A stretch of DNA of 52,201 bases from NCBI GenBank assembly GCA_025355875.1, contig JANXYV010000022.1, positions 1 to 52,201 on the forward strand. The letters are read 5' to 3'. The notes beneath the pieces were generated by a model. It was not told where the DNA came from, did not search any database, and was given only the letters and a program-made list of their open reading frames with translations. Below are positions 28,632 to 36,089 of the stretch, piece by piece (within the stretch, counting starts at the first letter, position 1; each line of letters starts with the position of its first letter). Made by a program: the position numbers and the translations under genes. Source of the stretch: Prolixibacteraceae bacterium (GTDB lineage Bacteria; Bacteroidota; Bacteroidia; Bacteroidales; Prolixibacteraceae).

Positions 28632-29318
28632 TTAGGATTTCAGGTTGAAGTATTCGTAAATATGATTGGCAGGCTTCAGATTCATCCATGCTTCCCGGTT
28701 AGTATCAAAATCCTCATAGGTAAATGATTTGACTTCTTCCAGGGAAAAATTCAGGCTATTTTCCGATTTGCCCTTGGTAACGATTCCCAGCCCCTGGTCG
28801 CAATCGAGGACCATCACACGGAGATCCTTCCTGAAGTTGCGCAAATGTAATATCGTTCTCCAGACATCGCCGTTCCATTGGTAAGCTCTGCCACTGGCCT
28901 TCCAGACGTCATACGAACTTGAGCTTTCTTTATTTTTCGGATTACAGTCGTGCAAAATAATAATCCCGTCATCCGTCAGAAAATTCAGCAGGTTTTCCAC
29001 GTCGCGCAAAGCATAGTCATATTCGTGCATCCCATCGATCAGCGCGATTTCCACCTTTTGTTCAGCATACAGAATCGGTGCATCCTGAGCAAAAAAATCG
29101 TCGCTGGTTTTCGAATAATATTTATTAAAGATATTGCCCGGGTTGACCATTGATTTACCAATTTTTCGAAAAGTATTAAATTGAAAATCAGGATCAACAG
29201 CAACCTTTGAAGCGCCCTTCACCCTGAAAAATGCGTGCCCTCTGAAAACCCCGATTTCCAAATAGTTTTTCAGGCCCTTTTGTTTCATCAATGTCCGGAT
29301 CAATTTTATTCTGTCCAT
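28632..29318 (-). CDS. Class I SAM-dependent methyltransferase (Methyltransf_24 type)
   Basis: 228 residues from the ATG at 29318. A longer frame reaches 29375, but the promoter found at 29404-29373 would start transcription inside that extension, supporting the shorter form. 'LKNYLEIGVFRGHAFFRV' is the SAM motif I; 'IALIDGMHEYDYALRDVENLL' and 'IILHDCNPKN' are typical of the Methyltransf_24 group, whose members often modify sugars or small molecules. It is monocistronic. The substrate is unknown. Confidence 0.75.
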   Translation of the reverse strand: MDRIKLIRTLMKQKGLKNYLEIGVFRGHAFFRVKGASKVAVDPDFQFNTFRKIGKSMVNPGNIFNKYYSKTSDDFFAQDAPILYAEQKVEIALIDGMHEYDYALRDVENLLNFLTDDGIIILHDCNPKNKESSSSYDVWKASGRAYQWNGDVWRTILHLRNFRKDLRVMVLDCDQGLGIVTKGKSENSLNFSLEEVKSFTYEDFDTNREAWMNLKPANHIYEYFNLKS

Positions 29319-29372
29319 AGTATTAGTTCGTTGGTTGTTTTTTAGATAAATTACAAATGGTTTGTCACGATT

Positions 29373-29404
29373 CAAAGGTATGAATTAATAAATCTGACCT
29401 CAAA
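29373..29404 (-). promoter_or_regulatory. Bacteroidota-type promoter of the methyltransferase gene
   Basis: Read on the minus strand: TTTG (29404-29401), 20 bases, TACCTTTG (29380-29373). This is a full match to the TTTG-N19-21-TAnnTTTG consensus. It lies immediately downstream of the queA stop, giving an expected leader of about 45-50 nt. Confidence 0.75.
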
Positions 29405-29409
29405 TCTGA

Positions 29410-30654
29410 TCAGTCTGTCAAAAAAAGATTACTGTCTCCATAACTGAGGAAACGGTAATCATGACTGAGCGCATAATTATAAATTCTTCGCCATTCTTCG
29501 CCCAGAAAGGCTGAAATAAGCAAAAGCAAGGTGCTCTGCGGCTGATGGAAATTGGTAATCATTCCATCCACAATCCTGAACTGATACCCCGGGGCGATTA
29601 TTATTTGGGTTGAAGCAGAAAAATAGCTTACCTGGTGGCGGTCGAGAAAAACTATGAGCGACTGAATTGAATCGTGAACCGATACCTGACTTTCAGATTC
29701 CAGATAGGCTTCCCATTGCGAAACTTTCAGCTCACCATATTCCATCTCAGGATTTTGATAAACCTGAACCCCCAGCCAGTATATGCTTTCCAGCGTTCTT
29801 ACAGAAGTGGTTCCAACTGCAATTTTCTTTCCGGAATGACGAATCAATTTCAAAAGGAAATCGTGGCTAACTGAGAAATGTTCAGAATGCATCTCATGGC
29901 CCGATATGGTCTCGCTCTTTACCGGCTGGAAAGTTCCGGCACCCACATGGAGAGTCAATTCAGCCAGTTGATGACCTTCACTTTCCAAATGATGAATGAC
30001 TTTTTCGGTGAAGTGCAACCCCGCTGTTGGTGCGGCAACCGAGCCCTTTATTTTTGAATAGACCGTTTGATACCTCTCCAGATCGCTCGTTTCAGTTTCA
30101 CGGTTCAAATAAGGGGGAATCGGCAAAATACCGGCATTTTCAATGATCCGCGCAAACTCAAATTCATCATTGTTCCAGCTAAATTGGATCAGGCTTTTGT
30201 CTTTTTTTGGTTCAATTTGTTCGGCAAAAAGCTCAATTTCAGCGCCATCAATCGTGAGTGTTTTTTTCAGTGGTTCGCCTTTCCACTTTTTCTGGTTCCC
30301 AATCATGCACTTCCAGATGCACGATTTTGTGCTTTGAAAGGACATCTGGTAATCGGATGGATCATACGGATCGAGGCAGAAGATCTCGATTTTAGCCCCG
30401 GTTTCTTTCTGAAAGTGAAGCCTGGCGCGGATAACCCTGGTATTATTAAATACCAGCAAACTCCCGACCGGCAAATGTTCCGGCAGATTCCGGAATTGGG
30501 AATCCTGAATCCGGCCATTCTTCCAAACCAGCAGTTTGGATTGATCGCGTTCAACCAGTGGATATTTGGCTATTTTTTCGTCCGGCAATTCATAGGCAAA
30601 ATCGCCGATTGAAATGTTCGCAACCTGTTTTACTAATCTGTTATCGTTTTCCAT
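29410..30654 (-). CDS. queA: S-adenosylmethionine:tRNA ribosyltransferase-isomerase
   Basis: 414 residues from the ATG at 30654. The frame continues 109 codons upstream, but that part overlaps the divergent promoter and gene and has no family similarity. QueA transfers the ribosyl part of SAM to preQ1 in tRNA, making epoxyqueuosine. Marks: 'FAYELPDEKIAKYPLVERDQSKLL', 'LVFNNTRVIRARL', 'VAAPTAGLHFTEKV', 'ELTLHVGAGTFQPV' and 'GTTSVRTLES'. It is longer than E. coli QueA mainly because of an extended middle segment. Confidence 0.95.
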   Translation of the reverse strand: MENDNRLVKQVANISIGDFAYELPDEKIAKYPLVERDQSKLLVWKNGRIQDSQFRNLPEHLPVGSLLVFNNTRVIRARLHFQKETGAKIEIFCLDPYDPSDYQMSFQSTKSCIWKCMIGNQKKWKGEPLKKTLTIDGAEIELFAEQIEPKKDKSLIQFSWNNDEFEFARIIENAGILPIPPYLNRETETSDLERYQTVYSKIKGSVAAPTAGLHFTEKVIHHLESEGHQLAELTLHVGAGTFQPVKSETISGHEMHSEHFSVSHDFLLKLIRHSGKKIAVGTTSVRTLESIYWLGVQVYQNPEMEYGELKVSQWEAYLESESQVSVHDSIQSLIVFLDRHQVSYFSASTQIIIAPGYQFRIVDGMITNFHQPQSTLLLLISAFLGEEWRRIYNYALSHDYRFLSYGDSNLFLTD

Positions 30655-30684
30655 AAGTTTCTCCCGGCCAAAAATAACAAAAAC

Positions 30685-30714
30685 TTGTGTCTTGTATCTT
30701 TTGTAGTAGTTTTG
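30685..30714 (+). promoter_or_regulatory. Promoter of the DUF2027-Smr gene
   Basis: TTG (30685-30687), 19 bases, TAGTTTTG (30707-30714), which is a perfect TAnnTTTG -7. Transcription would begin near 30720, leaving a leader of only about 10 nt before the ATG at 30731. The region is shared with the divergent queA start. Confidence 0.6.
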
Positions 30715-30730
30715 TGCAAAATATTTCGAA

Positions 30731-31774
30731 ATGATTAAAGCGGGTGATAAAGTTCGGTTTTTGAATGCAGTGGGAGGCGGAGTGGTCAAATCGGTCATCA
30801 ACAAGACGATGGTGAGTGTAGAAGATTCCGACGGATTTGAAGTGCCCACGCAGATCAGCCAATTGGTGGTGGTCGACGAATCGGCTTCGATGAATCCTGA
30901 AAAACGGTCGGCTGCGCTCCGGGCTTCTGCCAAACCGGAAGAAATTCCGGCAGTGAAAGAACTGCCAAAAGCTGAGCCCAAATATGTGGCCGGAAAGGAT
31001 TCGCCATCCTGCTTTCTGATATTTGTTCCTCAGGATGAAGCCAATCCGGTGGAAGGTGAACTGAAGGTATATCTGATCAACGACAGCAACAATTTTTTGC
31101 TTTTCAATTACAGCCACCTGAAAAACAAAGCTTACCGCAGCATTGAATCCGGGAAAATGAACCCAAACAGTAAACGATATCTGGAAAGTTTCAGTCGTTT
31201 CGACCTGAACGATCTGCCTGAATTTCAGTTGCAATTGTTATTTTTCAGGGAAGAATCCCCGAAATTGGAACCTCCGGTGGTAAAAAACCTGAAGTTGAAT
31301 CCAATGAAGTTTTACCGGTTGGCAAGTTATGAAAAGACAAAATATTTTTCACAACAGGTGATCCTTCTTTCCTTGCTTGGTCCGGATATGGAAGCAGAAA
31401 TTTCGAAACTTACCGAACCTGAACTGACCCAGATTGTTTTGGGAAAAGAGGAACGGAAAGAAGTGGTTAAACGGACCGTTTCGCCCGATCTGTTGGAAAT
31501 TGACCTGCACCTCCACGAATTGCTTGAAGATTCGCGTGGATTAACCAATCATGAAATGCTGGAAGTTCAACTCGGACGTTTTCGAAACGAGCTGGATACC
31601 GCCATTGAAAATGGCACCCGACGGATTGTTTTTATTCACGGTATCGGCAACGGAACATTGAAACAAGAGCTACGTAAGGAGCTGACAACCAAATACAAAA
31701 AATACTATTTTCAGGATGCCAGCTTTAAAGAATATGGCTATGGCGCCACCATGGTGATTCTGAAGAACGCATAA
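30731..31774 (+). CDS. DUF2027 and Smr domain protein
   Basis: 347 residues. The N-terminal part (about 1-70, 'GDKVRFLNAVGGGVV...DGFEVP') is a small beta-barrel-like domain found with DUF2027. A middle beta region (about 90-220) follows, and a C-terminal Smr domain from about 256 shows 'DLHLHEL' near 258 and 'IHGIGNGTLKQELR' near 301. Smr domains are the nuclease-associated C-terminal domain of MutS2 proteins. This domain pairing is typical of Bacteroidota; the cellular role is not established. Possibly co-transcribed with hemN. Confidence 0.85.
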   Translation: MIKAGDKVRFLNAVGGGVVKSVINKTMVSVEDSDGFEVPTQISQLVVVDESASMNPEKRSAALRASAKPEEIPAVKELPKAEPKYVAGKDSPSCFLIFVPQDEANPVEGELKVYLINDSNNFLLFNYSHLKNKAYRSIESGKMNPNSKRYLESFSRFDLNDLPEFQLQLLFFREESPKLEPPVVKNLKLNPMKFYRLASYEKTKYFSQQVILLSLLGPDMEAEISKLTEPELTQIVLGKEERKEVVKRTVSPDLLEIDLHLHELLEDSRGLTNHEMLEVQLGRFRNELDTAIENGTRRIVFIHGIGNGTLKQELRKELTTKYKKYYFQDASFKEYGYGATMVILKNA

Positions 31775-31782
31775 TTTGAACT

Positions 31783-31848
31783 GCGGGTTTCGGGATGCGA
31801 GTTACGAGTTAACCCACAACCCGCATCTCGCATCTCGTAACCCGAAAC
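31783..31848. repeat. Inverted repeat with permuted heptamers before hemN
   Basis: The left arm reads GTTTCGGG-ATGCGAG-TTACGAG. The reverse complement of the right arm reads GTTTCGGG-TTACGAG-ATGCGAG, i.e. the same blocks in swapped order. A second pair, GCGGGTT/AACCCGC, lies inside. It fills the spacer between the DUF2027-Smr gene and hemN and resembles degenerate GCGAGTTACGAG-type spacers of Bacteroidota. Confidence 0.8.
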
Positions 31849-31859
31849 ATTTTGAAGCT

Positions 31860-33236
31860 ATGATCAATCGCGAACTACTCGAAAAATACAATCATCCGGT
31901 TCCACGGTATACCAGTTATCCGCCGGCCAATTTTTTTACTGAAGAATTCAGTCCGGCAGATTACCTGAAAGCCATCGACGACTCAAACCAGTGGAAGCCT
32001 GAAAATATTTCCATCTACATTCACATTCCGTTCTGCCTGAAAATGTGCTATTTCTGTGGATGCAATTCGTATGCTCTCCGAAAAGAAGAGGTCGTGAAAG
32101 CTTACCACAAAGCACTGATTCAGGAAATCAAAATGGTGACTTCGAGGCTGGATAAAAGCCGGAAAGTGTCTCAGATTCATTACGGCGGAGGAACACCAAA
32201 TGCTATTCCTGTGGAATATCTTCAGGAAATCAACGAATTGCTGTTTTCTACCTTTCAGTTTATTCCCGAACCCGAAATCGCGATCGAAGTCAATCCTGCC
32301 TACCTCACCTACGAGCAAATGACTGGTCTGAAAAAAGCCGGATTCAACCGGTTCAGCCTCGGAATTCAGGATTTTAACGACGAGGTTTTGGATGCAGTCA
32401 ACCGTGAAAAATCAGCACTTCCGGTAGCAGAAATCATGGCGTTCCTGAAAAAGGATTCGCCAAATATGGCCGTAAACCTGGACTTTATTTATGGTTTGCC
32501 AAAACAAACCGCAGCTAATTTCTCGGATACCATCCGGAAGGCCATCGAACTAAAACCCGACCGGCTGGTCACTTTTTCGTATGCGCATGTCCCATGGGTC
32601 AGCAAAATTCAGAAGAAACTGGAGAAAGAAGGACTTCCGGCACCCGACGAAAAAATCAAAATGTTTGAAGCCGCATTTTTGCTGATGACCCAAAATGGCT
32701 ACGAAGCCATTGGAATGGATCACTATGCTAATGAAAACGACGAACTCACCGTGGCCCGGCGCAACAAACAGCTTCACCGCAACTTCCAGGGATATTGCAC
32801 CCGCCGCACCACCGGGCAGGTTTATGCGTTCGGCGTAACCGGAATCAGCCAGATGGAAGGTGTTTATGCACAAAACACCAAGTCGATTGACGAATACATC
32901 GCGAAAATCAATCTGGGAGAACTGACTACTATTAAAGGATATACCCTGACCAAACAGCAGGTGGTTGTCCGCGAAGTAATTACCGAACTGATGTGCAACG
33001 AACAAATCGTTTGGAGCCATCTGGGCGAAATCCTTGGAATGACTTCCGAAGAAGTGAAAAAACAGACCGTTTATAACAATGAACTGCTTCAACAATTTGA
33101 GACCGACGGGCTGATCACTCTTTCCGGAGAAAAAATACAAATTACGCCGGATGGCCAGCTGTTTATCCGAAATGTGGCCGCTTCGTTCGATCCGCTTATC
33201 CAGGCCGGACAAACCAACTTTTCAAAACCAGTATAA
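31860..33236 (+). CDS. hemN: Oxygen-independent coproporphyrinogen III oxidase
   Basis: 458 residues from the ATG at 31860; an upstream TTG start at 31776 would run through the inverted repeat and is rejected. It is a radical-SAM enzyme making protoporphyrinogen IX without oxygen. The 4Fe-4S motif is C59-x3-C63-x2-C66 in 'HIPFCLKMCYFCGC', followed by 'HYGGGTPN' and 'FSLGIQDFN'. The full length and the C-terminal HTH-like part separate it from the HemW chaperone family. hemG begins three bases after its stop. Confidence 0.95.
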   Translation: MINRELLEKYNHPVPRYTSYPPANFFTEEFSPADYLKAIDDSNQWKPENISIYIHIPFCLKMCYFCGCNSYALRKEEVVKAYHKALIQEIKMVTSRLDKSRKVSQIHYGGGTPNAIPVEYLQEINELLFSTFQFIPEPEIAIEVNPAYLTYEQMTGLKKAGFNRFSLGIQDFNDEVLDAVNREKSALPVAEIMAFLKKDSPNMAVNLDFIYGLPKQTAANFSDTIRKAIELKPDRLVTFSYAHVPWVSKIQKKLEKEGLPAPDEKIKMFEAAFLLMTQNGYEAIGMDHYANENDELTVARRNKQLHRNFQGYCTRRTTGQVYAFGVTGISQMEGVYAQNTKSIDEYIAKINLGELTTIKGYTLTKQQVVVREVITELMCNEQIVWSHLGEILGMTSEEVKKQTVYNNELLQQFETDGLITLSGEKIQITPDGQLFIRNVAASFDPLIQAGQTNFSKPV

Positions 33237-33238
33237 CC

Positions 33239-34627
33239 ATGGCCGAACTGATCAAAACTGAGGTTGTAATTGTCGGTGCCGGACTGACCGGACTGACGAT
33301 GGGTTTCTACCTGAAAAAAGCCGGAATTGATTTCCGGATCGTCGAAAAATCGGCCAAAACCGGTGGAGTGATTCAAACCATCAGCGAAAAAGGTTTTGTT
33401 TACGAAACCGGCCCGAACACCGGAGTGGTTTCATATCCCGAAATGGCTGAATTGTTTGAGGATCTGGCCGGAAGATGCGAACTTGAAATAGCCGATCCAA
33501 GCGCAAAACGACGGCTGATCTGGAAAAACAATCAATGGCATGCCCTGCCATCCGGGCTTTGGTCGGCCATCAACACGCCGCTTTTCAGTTGGGGTGATAA
33601 ATTCAGGATATTGGGCGAACCCTGGCGTAAAAAAGGAACCAACCCTGACGAAAAACTTTCTGAACTGGTCATACGCCGCATGGGACGGAGCTTTCTGGAT
33701 TATGCCGTCGATCCGTTTATCTCCGGAATTTATGCCGGCGATCCTGCAAAACTGGTTACCAAATATGCCATGCCCAAACTTTACAATCTGGAACAGGAAT
33801 ATGGCAGCTTCGTGAAAGGAGCTATGAAAAAGGCTAAACTTCCAAAATCAGATCGCGACAAAAAAGCTTCGCGCGAGGTATTCTCAGCCAAAGGCGGACT
33901 GGGGAGCTTGATTGAGGCATTGACTGAGGCCATCGGACCGGAACATTTCATCCTTTCGGCAGACAGTACAATGGTAAAAACCAACCCTGACGGATTTCAA
34001 CTTCAGATTACAACCCCGGAACATTTTTACACGCTGGAAACAACCCATATGGTCACTACTTGTGGCGGATATGCGCTGCCTGGTTTATTGCCATTCCTGA
34101 AGGAGGAAGAAGCGGCTCCGTTCAACGATTTGAAATATGCCGCAGTTACCCAGGTTTTACTTGGGTTTAACAAGTGGAAAGGCATATCGCTGAAAGCCTT
34201 TGGAGGTTTGGTTCCCGGAAAGGAAAACAAAAACATCCTGGGCGTGCTGTTTACCTCGTCGTTCTTTGAAGGCCGGGCCCCAAAAGACGGAGCTTTGCTC
34301 TCGGTTTTTATGGGAGGCACCAAACGCCCGGACATTGCCAAAATGGATAATGACCAGATTGAAGCGCTTTTCAACAAGGATCTTCCACGCATGATGAGCA
34401 GCCGAAGGCTGAATCCTGATATAATCCGGATCCATCGATATCCACACGCGATTCCTCAATACACCGAAACAACCGGGAAAAGATATGAGATGATCCGCCA
34501 GCTTCAGGAGAAATATCCCGGGCTGATTTTAGCCGGAAACATCCGCGACGGCATCGGAATGGCCGACCGGGTAAAACAGGGACGCAGCATAGCCGAAGAG
34601 TTGATTAGGAAAATTCACAGTCATTAA
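33239..34627 (+). CDS. hemG: Protoporphyrinogen oxidase (FAD, HemG/HemY family)
   Basis: 462 residues. The N-terminal FAD-binding fold shows 'VVIVGAGLTGLTMGFYLKKAG' with 'IVEKSAKTGGVIQT'. The middle has 'FLDYAVDPFISGIYAGDPAKL', a hallmark of this oxygen-using PPO family, and the C terminus has 'LAGNIRDGIGMADRV', the second FAD contact. Oxidises protoporphyrinogen IX to protoporphyrin IX. It starts three bases after hemN. Confidence 0.92.
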   Translation: MAELIKTEVVIVGAGLTGLTMGFYLKKAGIDFRIVEKSAKTGGVIQTISEKGFVYETGPNTGVVSYPEMAELFEDLAGRCELEIADPSAKRRLIWKNNQWHALPSGLWSAINTPLFSWGDKFRILGEPWRKKGTNPDEKLSELVIRRMGRSFLDYAVDPFISGIYAGDPAKLVTKYAMPKLYNLEQEYGSFVKGAMKKAKLPKSDRDKKASREVFSAKGGLGSLIEALTEAIGPEHFILSADSTMVKTNPDGFQLQITTPEHFYTLETTHMVTTCGGYALPGLLPFLKEEEAAPFNDLKYAAVTQVLLGFNKWKGISLKAFGGLVPGKENKNILGVLFTSSFFEGRAPKDGALLSVFMGGTKRPDIAKMDNDQIEALFNKDLPRMMSSRRLNPDIIRIHRYPHAIPQYTETTGKRYEMIRQLQEKYPGLILAGNIRDGIGMADRVKQGRSIAEELIRKIHSH

Positions 34628-34693
34628 TAGTCATTAAATTTCACCTTCGGAAAACCCAATGGCGCAAAGCAAATGACAACTGAATGACACAAA

Positions 34694-35626
34694 GTGAATG
34701 ACAATTTTAACCAAAACACAACAATTGTGACAGTATCAAAAACCGCCGCCATTTACAAAAGCATACAAAAAACCATTTGCCAGACTTTGGAAGAAGCCGA
34801 TGGAACAGGAAAATTCAGCCAGGATGCCTGGACAAAAGAGATTGGCTCAGGTCTGACCTGTGTGATGCAAAACGGTTCGGTTATTGAAAAAGCCGGCGTG
34901 AATTTTTCGCATGTCAGTGGTAGTTACAATGATAACATGGCCAAACTTCTTGGCGAAAAAGCAAACTCATTTTCAGCCACCGGTGTTTCGTCCATTCTTC
35001 ATTCCGGAAACCCATTTGTGCCAACGATACACATGAATGTGCGGCATTTCAGTCTGGATAACGGTTCTTCCTGGTTTGGCGGCGGAATCGATCTGACTCC
35101 TACCTACATCAATCCTGAAGAAGCTCGCCGATTTCACCAAACGCTGAAAGACATCTGCGACAAATACGACACTTCGCTTTACCCCGCATGGAAAAACTGG
35201 GCCGACGATTATTTTTACCTTCCTCATCGTCATGAAACCCGCGGTATTGGTGGAATCTTCTTCGACCGCATTGCCGTTAACAACGATTCGGACTACGAAA
35301 AAATGCTCAGCCTGACTTCCGATCTGGCCAACGCCTATCCGGTAATTTACGCCGAGTTAATGAAAAATAACGGTCACCGCTCGTTTACAGAAGCCGAAAA
35401 ACACTGGCAAAAAATCCGCCGTGGTCGGTACGTAGAGTTTAACCTGATATACGACCGCGGCACCAAATTCGGCTTGGAATCGGATGGAAATATTGAATCT
35501 ATTTTGGTCAGTTTACCTGCCGAAGTGGAATGGGTTTACCGCCATCAACCAGCTACGGAAAGCGCCGAAGCAAAGACGTTGGAGTTATTAAAAAAGGGGA
35601 TTGATTGGGTGAAATATAAAAATTAA
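34694..35626 (+). CDS. hemF: Oxygen-dependent coproporphyrinogen III oxidase
   Basis: 310 residues with a GTG start at 34694, because an in-frame stop lies just upstream and no suitable ATG exists; another GTG is 11 codons later. Family marks: 'GVNFSHVSG', 'HMNVRHFSL', 'WFGGGIDLTPTY', 'RHETRGIGGIFFD' and 'RGRYVEFNLIYDRGTKFGL'. It does the same step as HemN but with oxygen. Having both suggests life across oxic and anoxic conditions. Third gene of the plus-strand hem group, 66 bases after hemG. Confidence 0.95.
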   Translation: MNDNFNQNTTIVTVSKTAAIYKSIQKTICQTLEEADGTGKFSQDAWTKEIGSGLTCVMQNGSVIEKAGVNFSHVSGSYNDNMAKLLGEKANSFSATGVSSILHSGNPFVPTIHMNVRHFSLDNGSSWFGGGIDLTPTYINPEEARRFHQTLKDICDKYDTSLYPAWKNWADDYFYLPHRHETRGIGGIFFDRIAVNNDSDYEKMLSLTSDLANAYPVIYAELMKNNGHRSFTEAEKHWQKIRRGRYVEFNLIYDRGTKFGLESDGNIESILVSLPAEVEWVYRHQPATESAEAKTLELLKKGIDWVKYKN

Positions 35627-35760
35627 AGCGCCGAATATTAGTTAATAAAAATGTCAGGCCCTGTACCAAAACCATTTTTTTCTCCATCCATTACCAGCAA
35701 ATCGGCCAATATCATTTTGAAATTGTACCGATGATTTTGCAATAGCCTCTCTTCTTTTTT

Positions 35761-35792
35761 TTTGACTTCACCACAAAACAATACTATATTTG
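35761..35792 (+). promoter_or_regulatory. Bacteroidota-type promoter of the res-mod operon
   Basis: TTTG (35761-35764), 20 bases, TATATTTG (35785-35792): full agreement with the consensus. Transcription would start near 35799 and produce a leader of about 290 nt that includes the whole fold-back before the res start at 36090. Confidence 0.7.
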
Positions 35793-35886
35793 CCTTTGAT
35801 AAACAAAAAAACAAAACATAGAATAAACCGGGAATAGAAATACAACTGAATTCTAAAATATTAACATAGCATTTTGCTATTGTTCG

Positions 35887-36014
35887 CGATGCCGAAACCT
35901 GAGAAACTTCAATAAGCGAACACAAGAATAGATTCAATAAGCGAATGCTCGCGCCAAACGGCGTGGGCTTTTGGCTTATCATTCTTGTGTACCCTTCTCA
36001 GGGGGTCGGCATCG
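35887..36014 (+). repeat. Nested fold-back (long imperfect inverted repeat) in the res leader
   Basis: Five stems nest in order: CGATGCCGA (35887)/TCGGCATCG (36006), CCTGAGAA (35898)/TTCTCAGG (35995), ACACAAGAAT (35920)/ATTCTTGTGT (35981), ATAAGC (35937)/GCTTAT (35974), CGCC (35952)/GGCG (35960) around an AAAC loop. This is 37 paired bases in a 128-base span. It could be a structured RNA leader, a mobile-element remnant or a recombination site. Confidence 0.85.
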
Positions 36015-36089
36015 GGTAAGGCGGAGTCCACGCTTTTTTTGTGGATTTCTTCTAACCGGAATCATAGCAGGAAAAAACCAAAACCTACT

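Larger units (their letters stand above)
35627..36089. other. Intergenic leader region of the restriction-modification system
   Basis: 463 bases from the hemF stop to the res start. It contains a good promoter (35761-35792), two direct repeats of TTCAATAAGCGAA (35908-35920 and 35933-35945) and a large nested fold-back (35887-36014). No gene was accepted; frames on either strand overlap these elements and lack protein-like composition. Confidence 0.7.

Noticed and set aside
30655-30981. N-terminal extension of queA by 109 codons
   Set aside because: It covers the divergent promoter and the start of the opposite gene; the Gly/Ser-rich translation has no QueA similarity.
31776-31859. TTG start for hemN
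   Set aside because: The extra 28 residues are read from the inverted repeat; the family starts at the ATG at 31860.
35638-35982. Minus-strand frame of 114 codons
   Set aside because: It overlaps the res promoter and fold-back, is Cys/Phe-rich without domain features, and has no partner or RBS.
35887-36014. Fold-back considered as a retron msr-msd
   Set aside because: No reverse transcriptase gene is nearby and no conserved branching-G context was identified.
35887-36014. Fold-back considered as an integron attC site
   Set aside because: The expected RYYYAAC/GTTRRRY core pair is not in the right places, and there is no integrase or cassette series.
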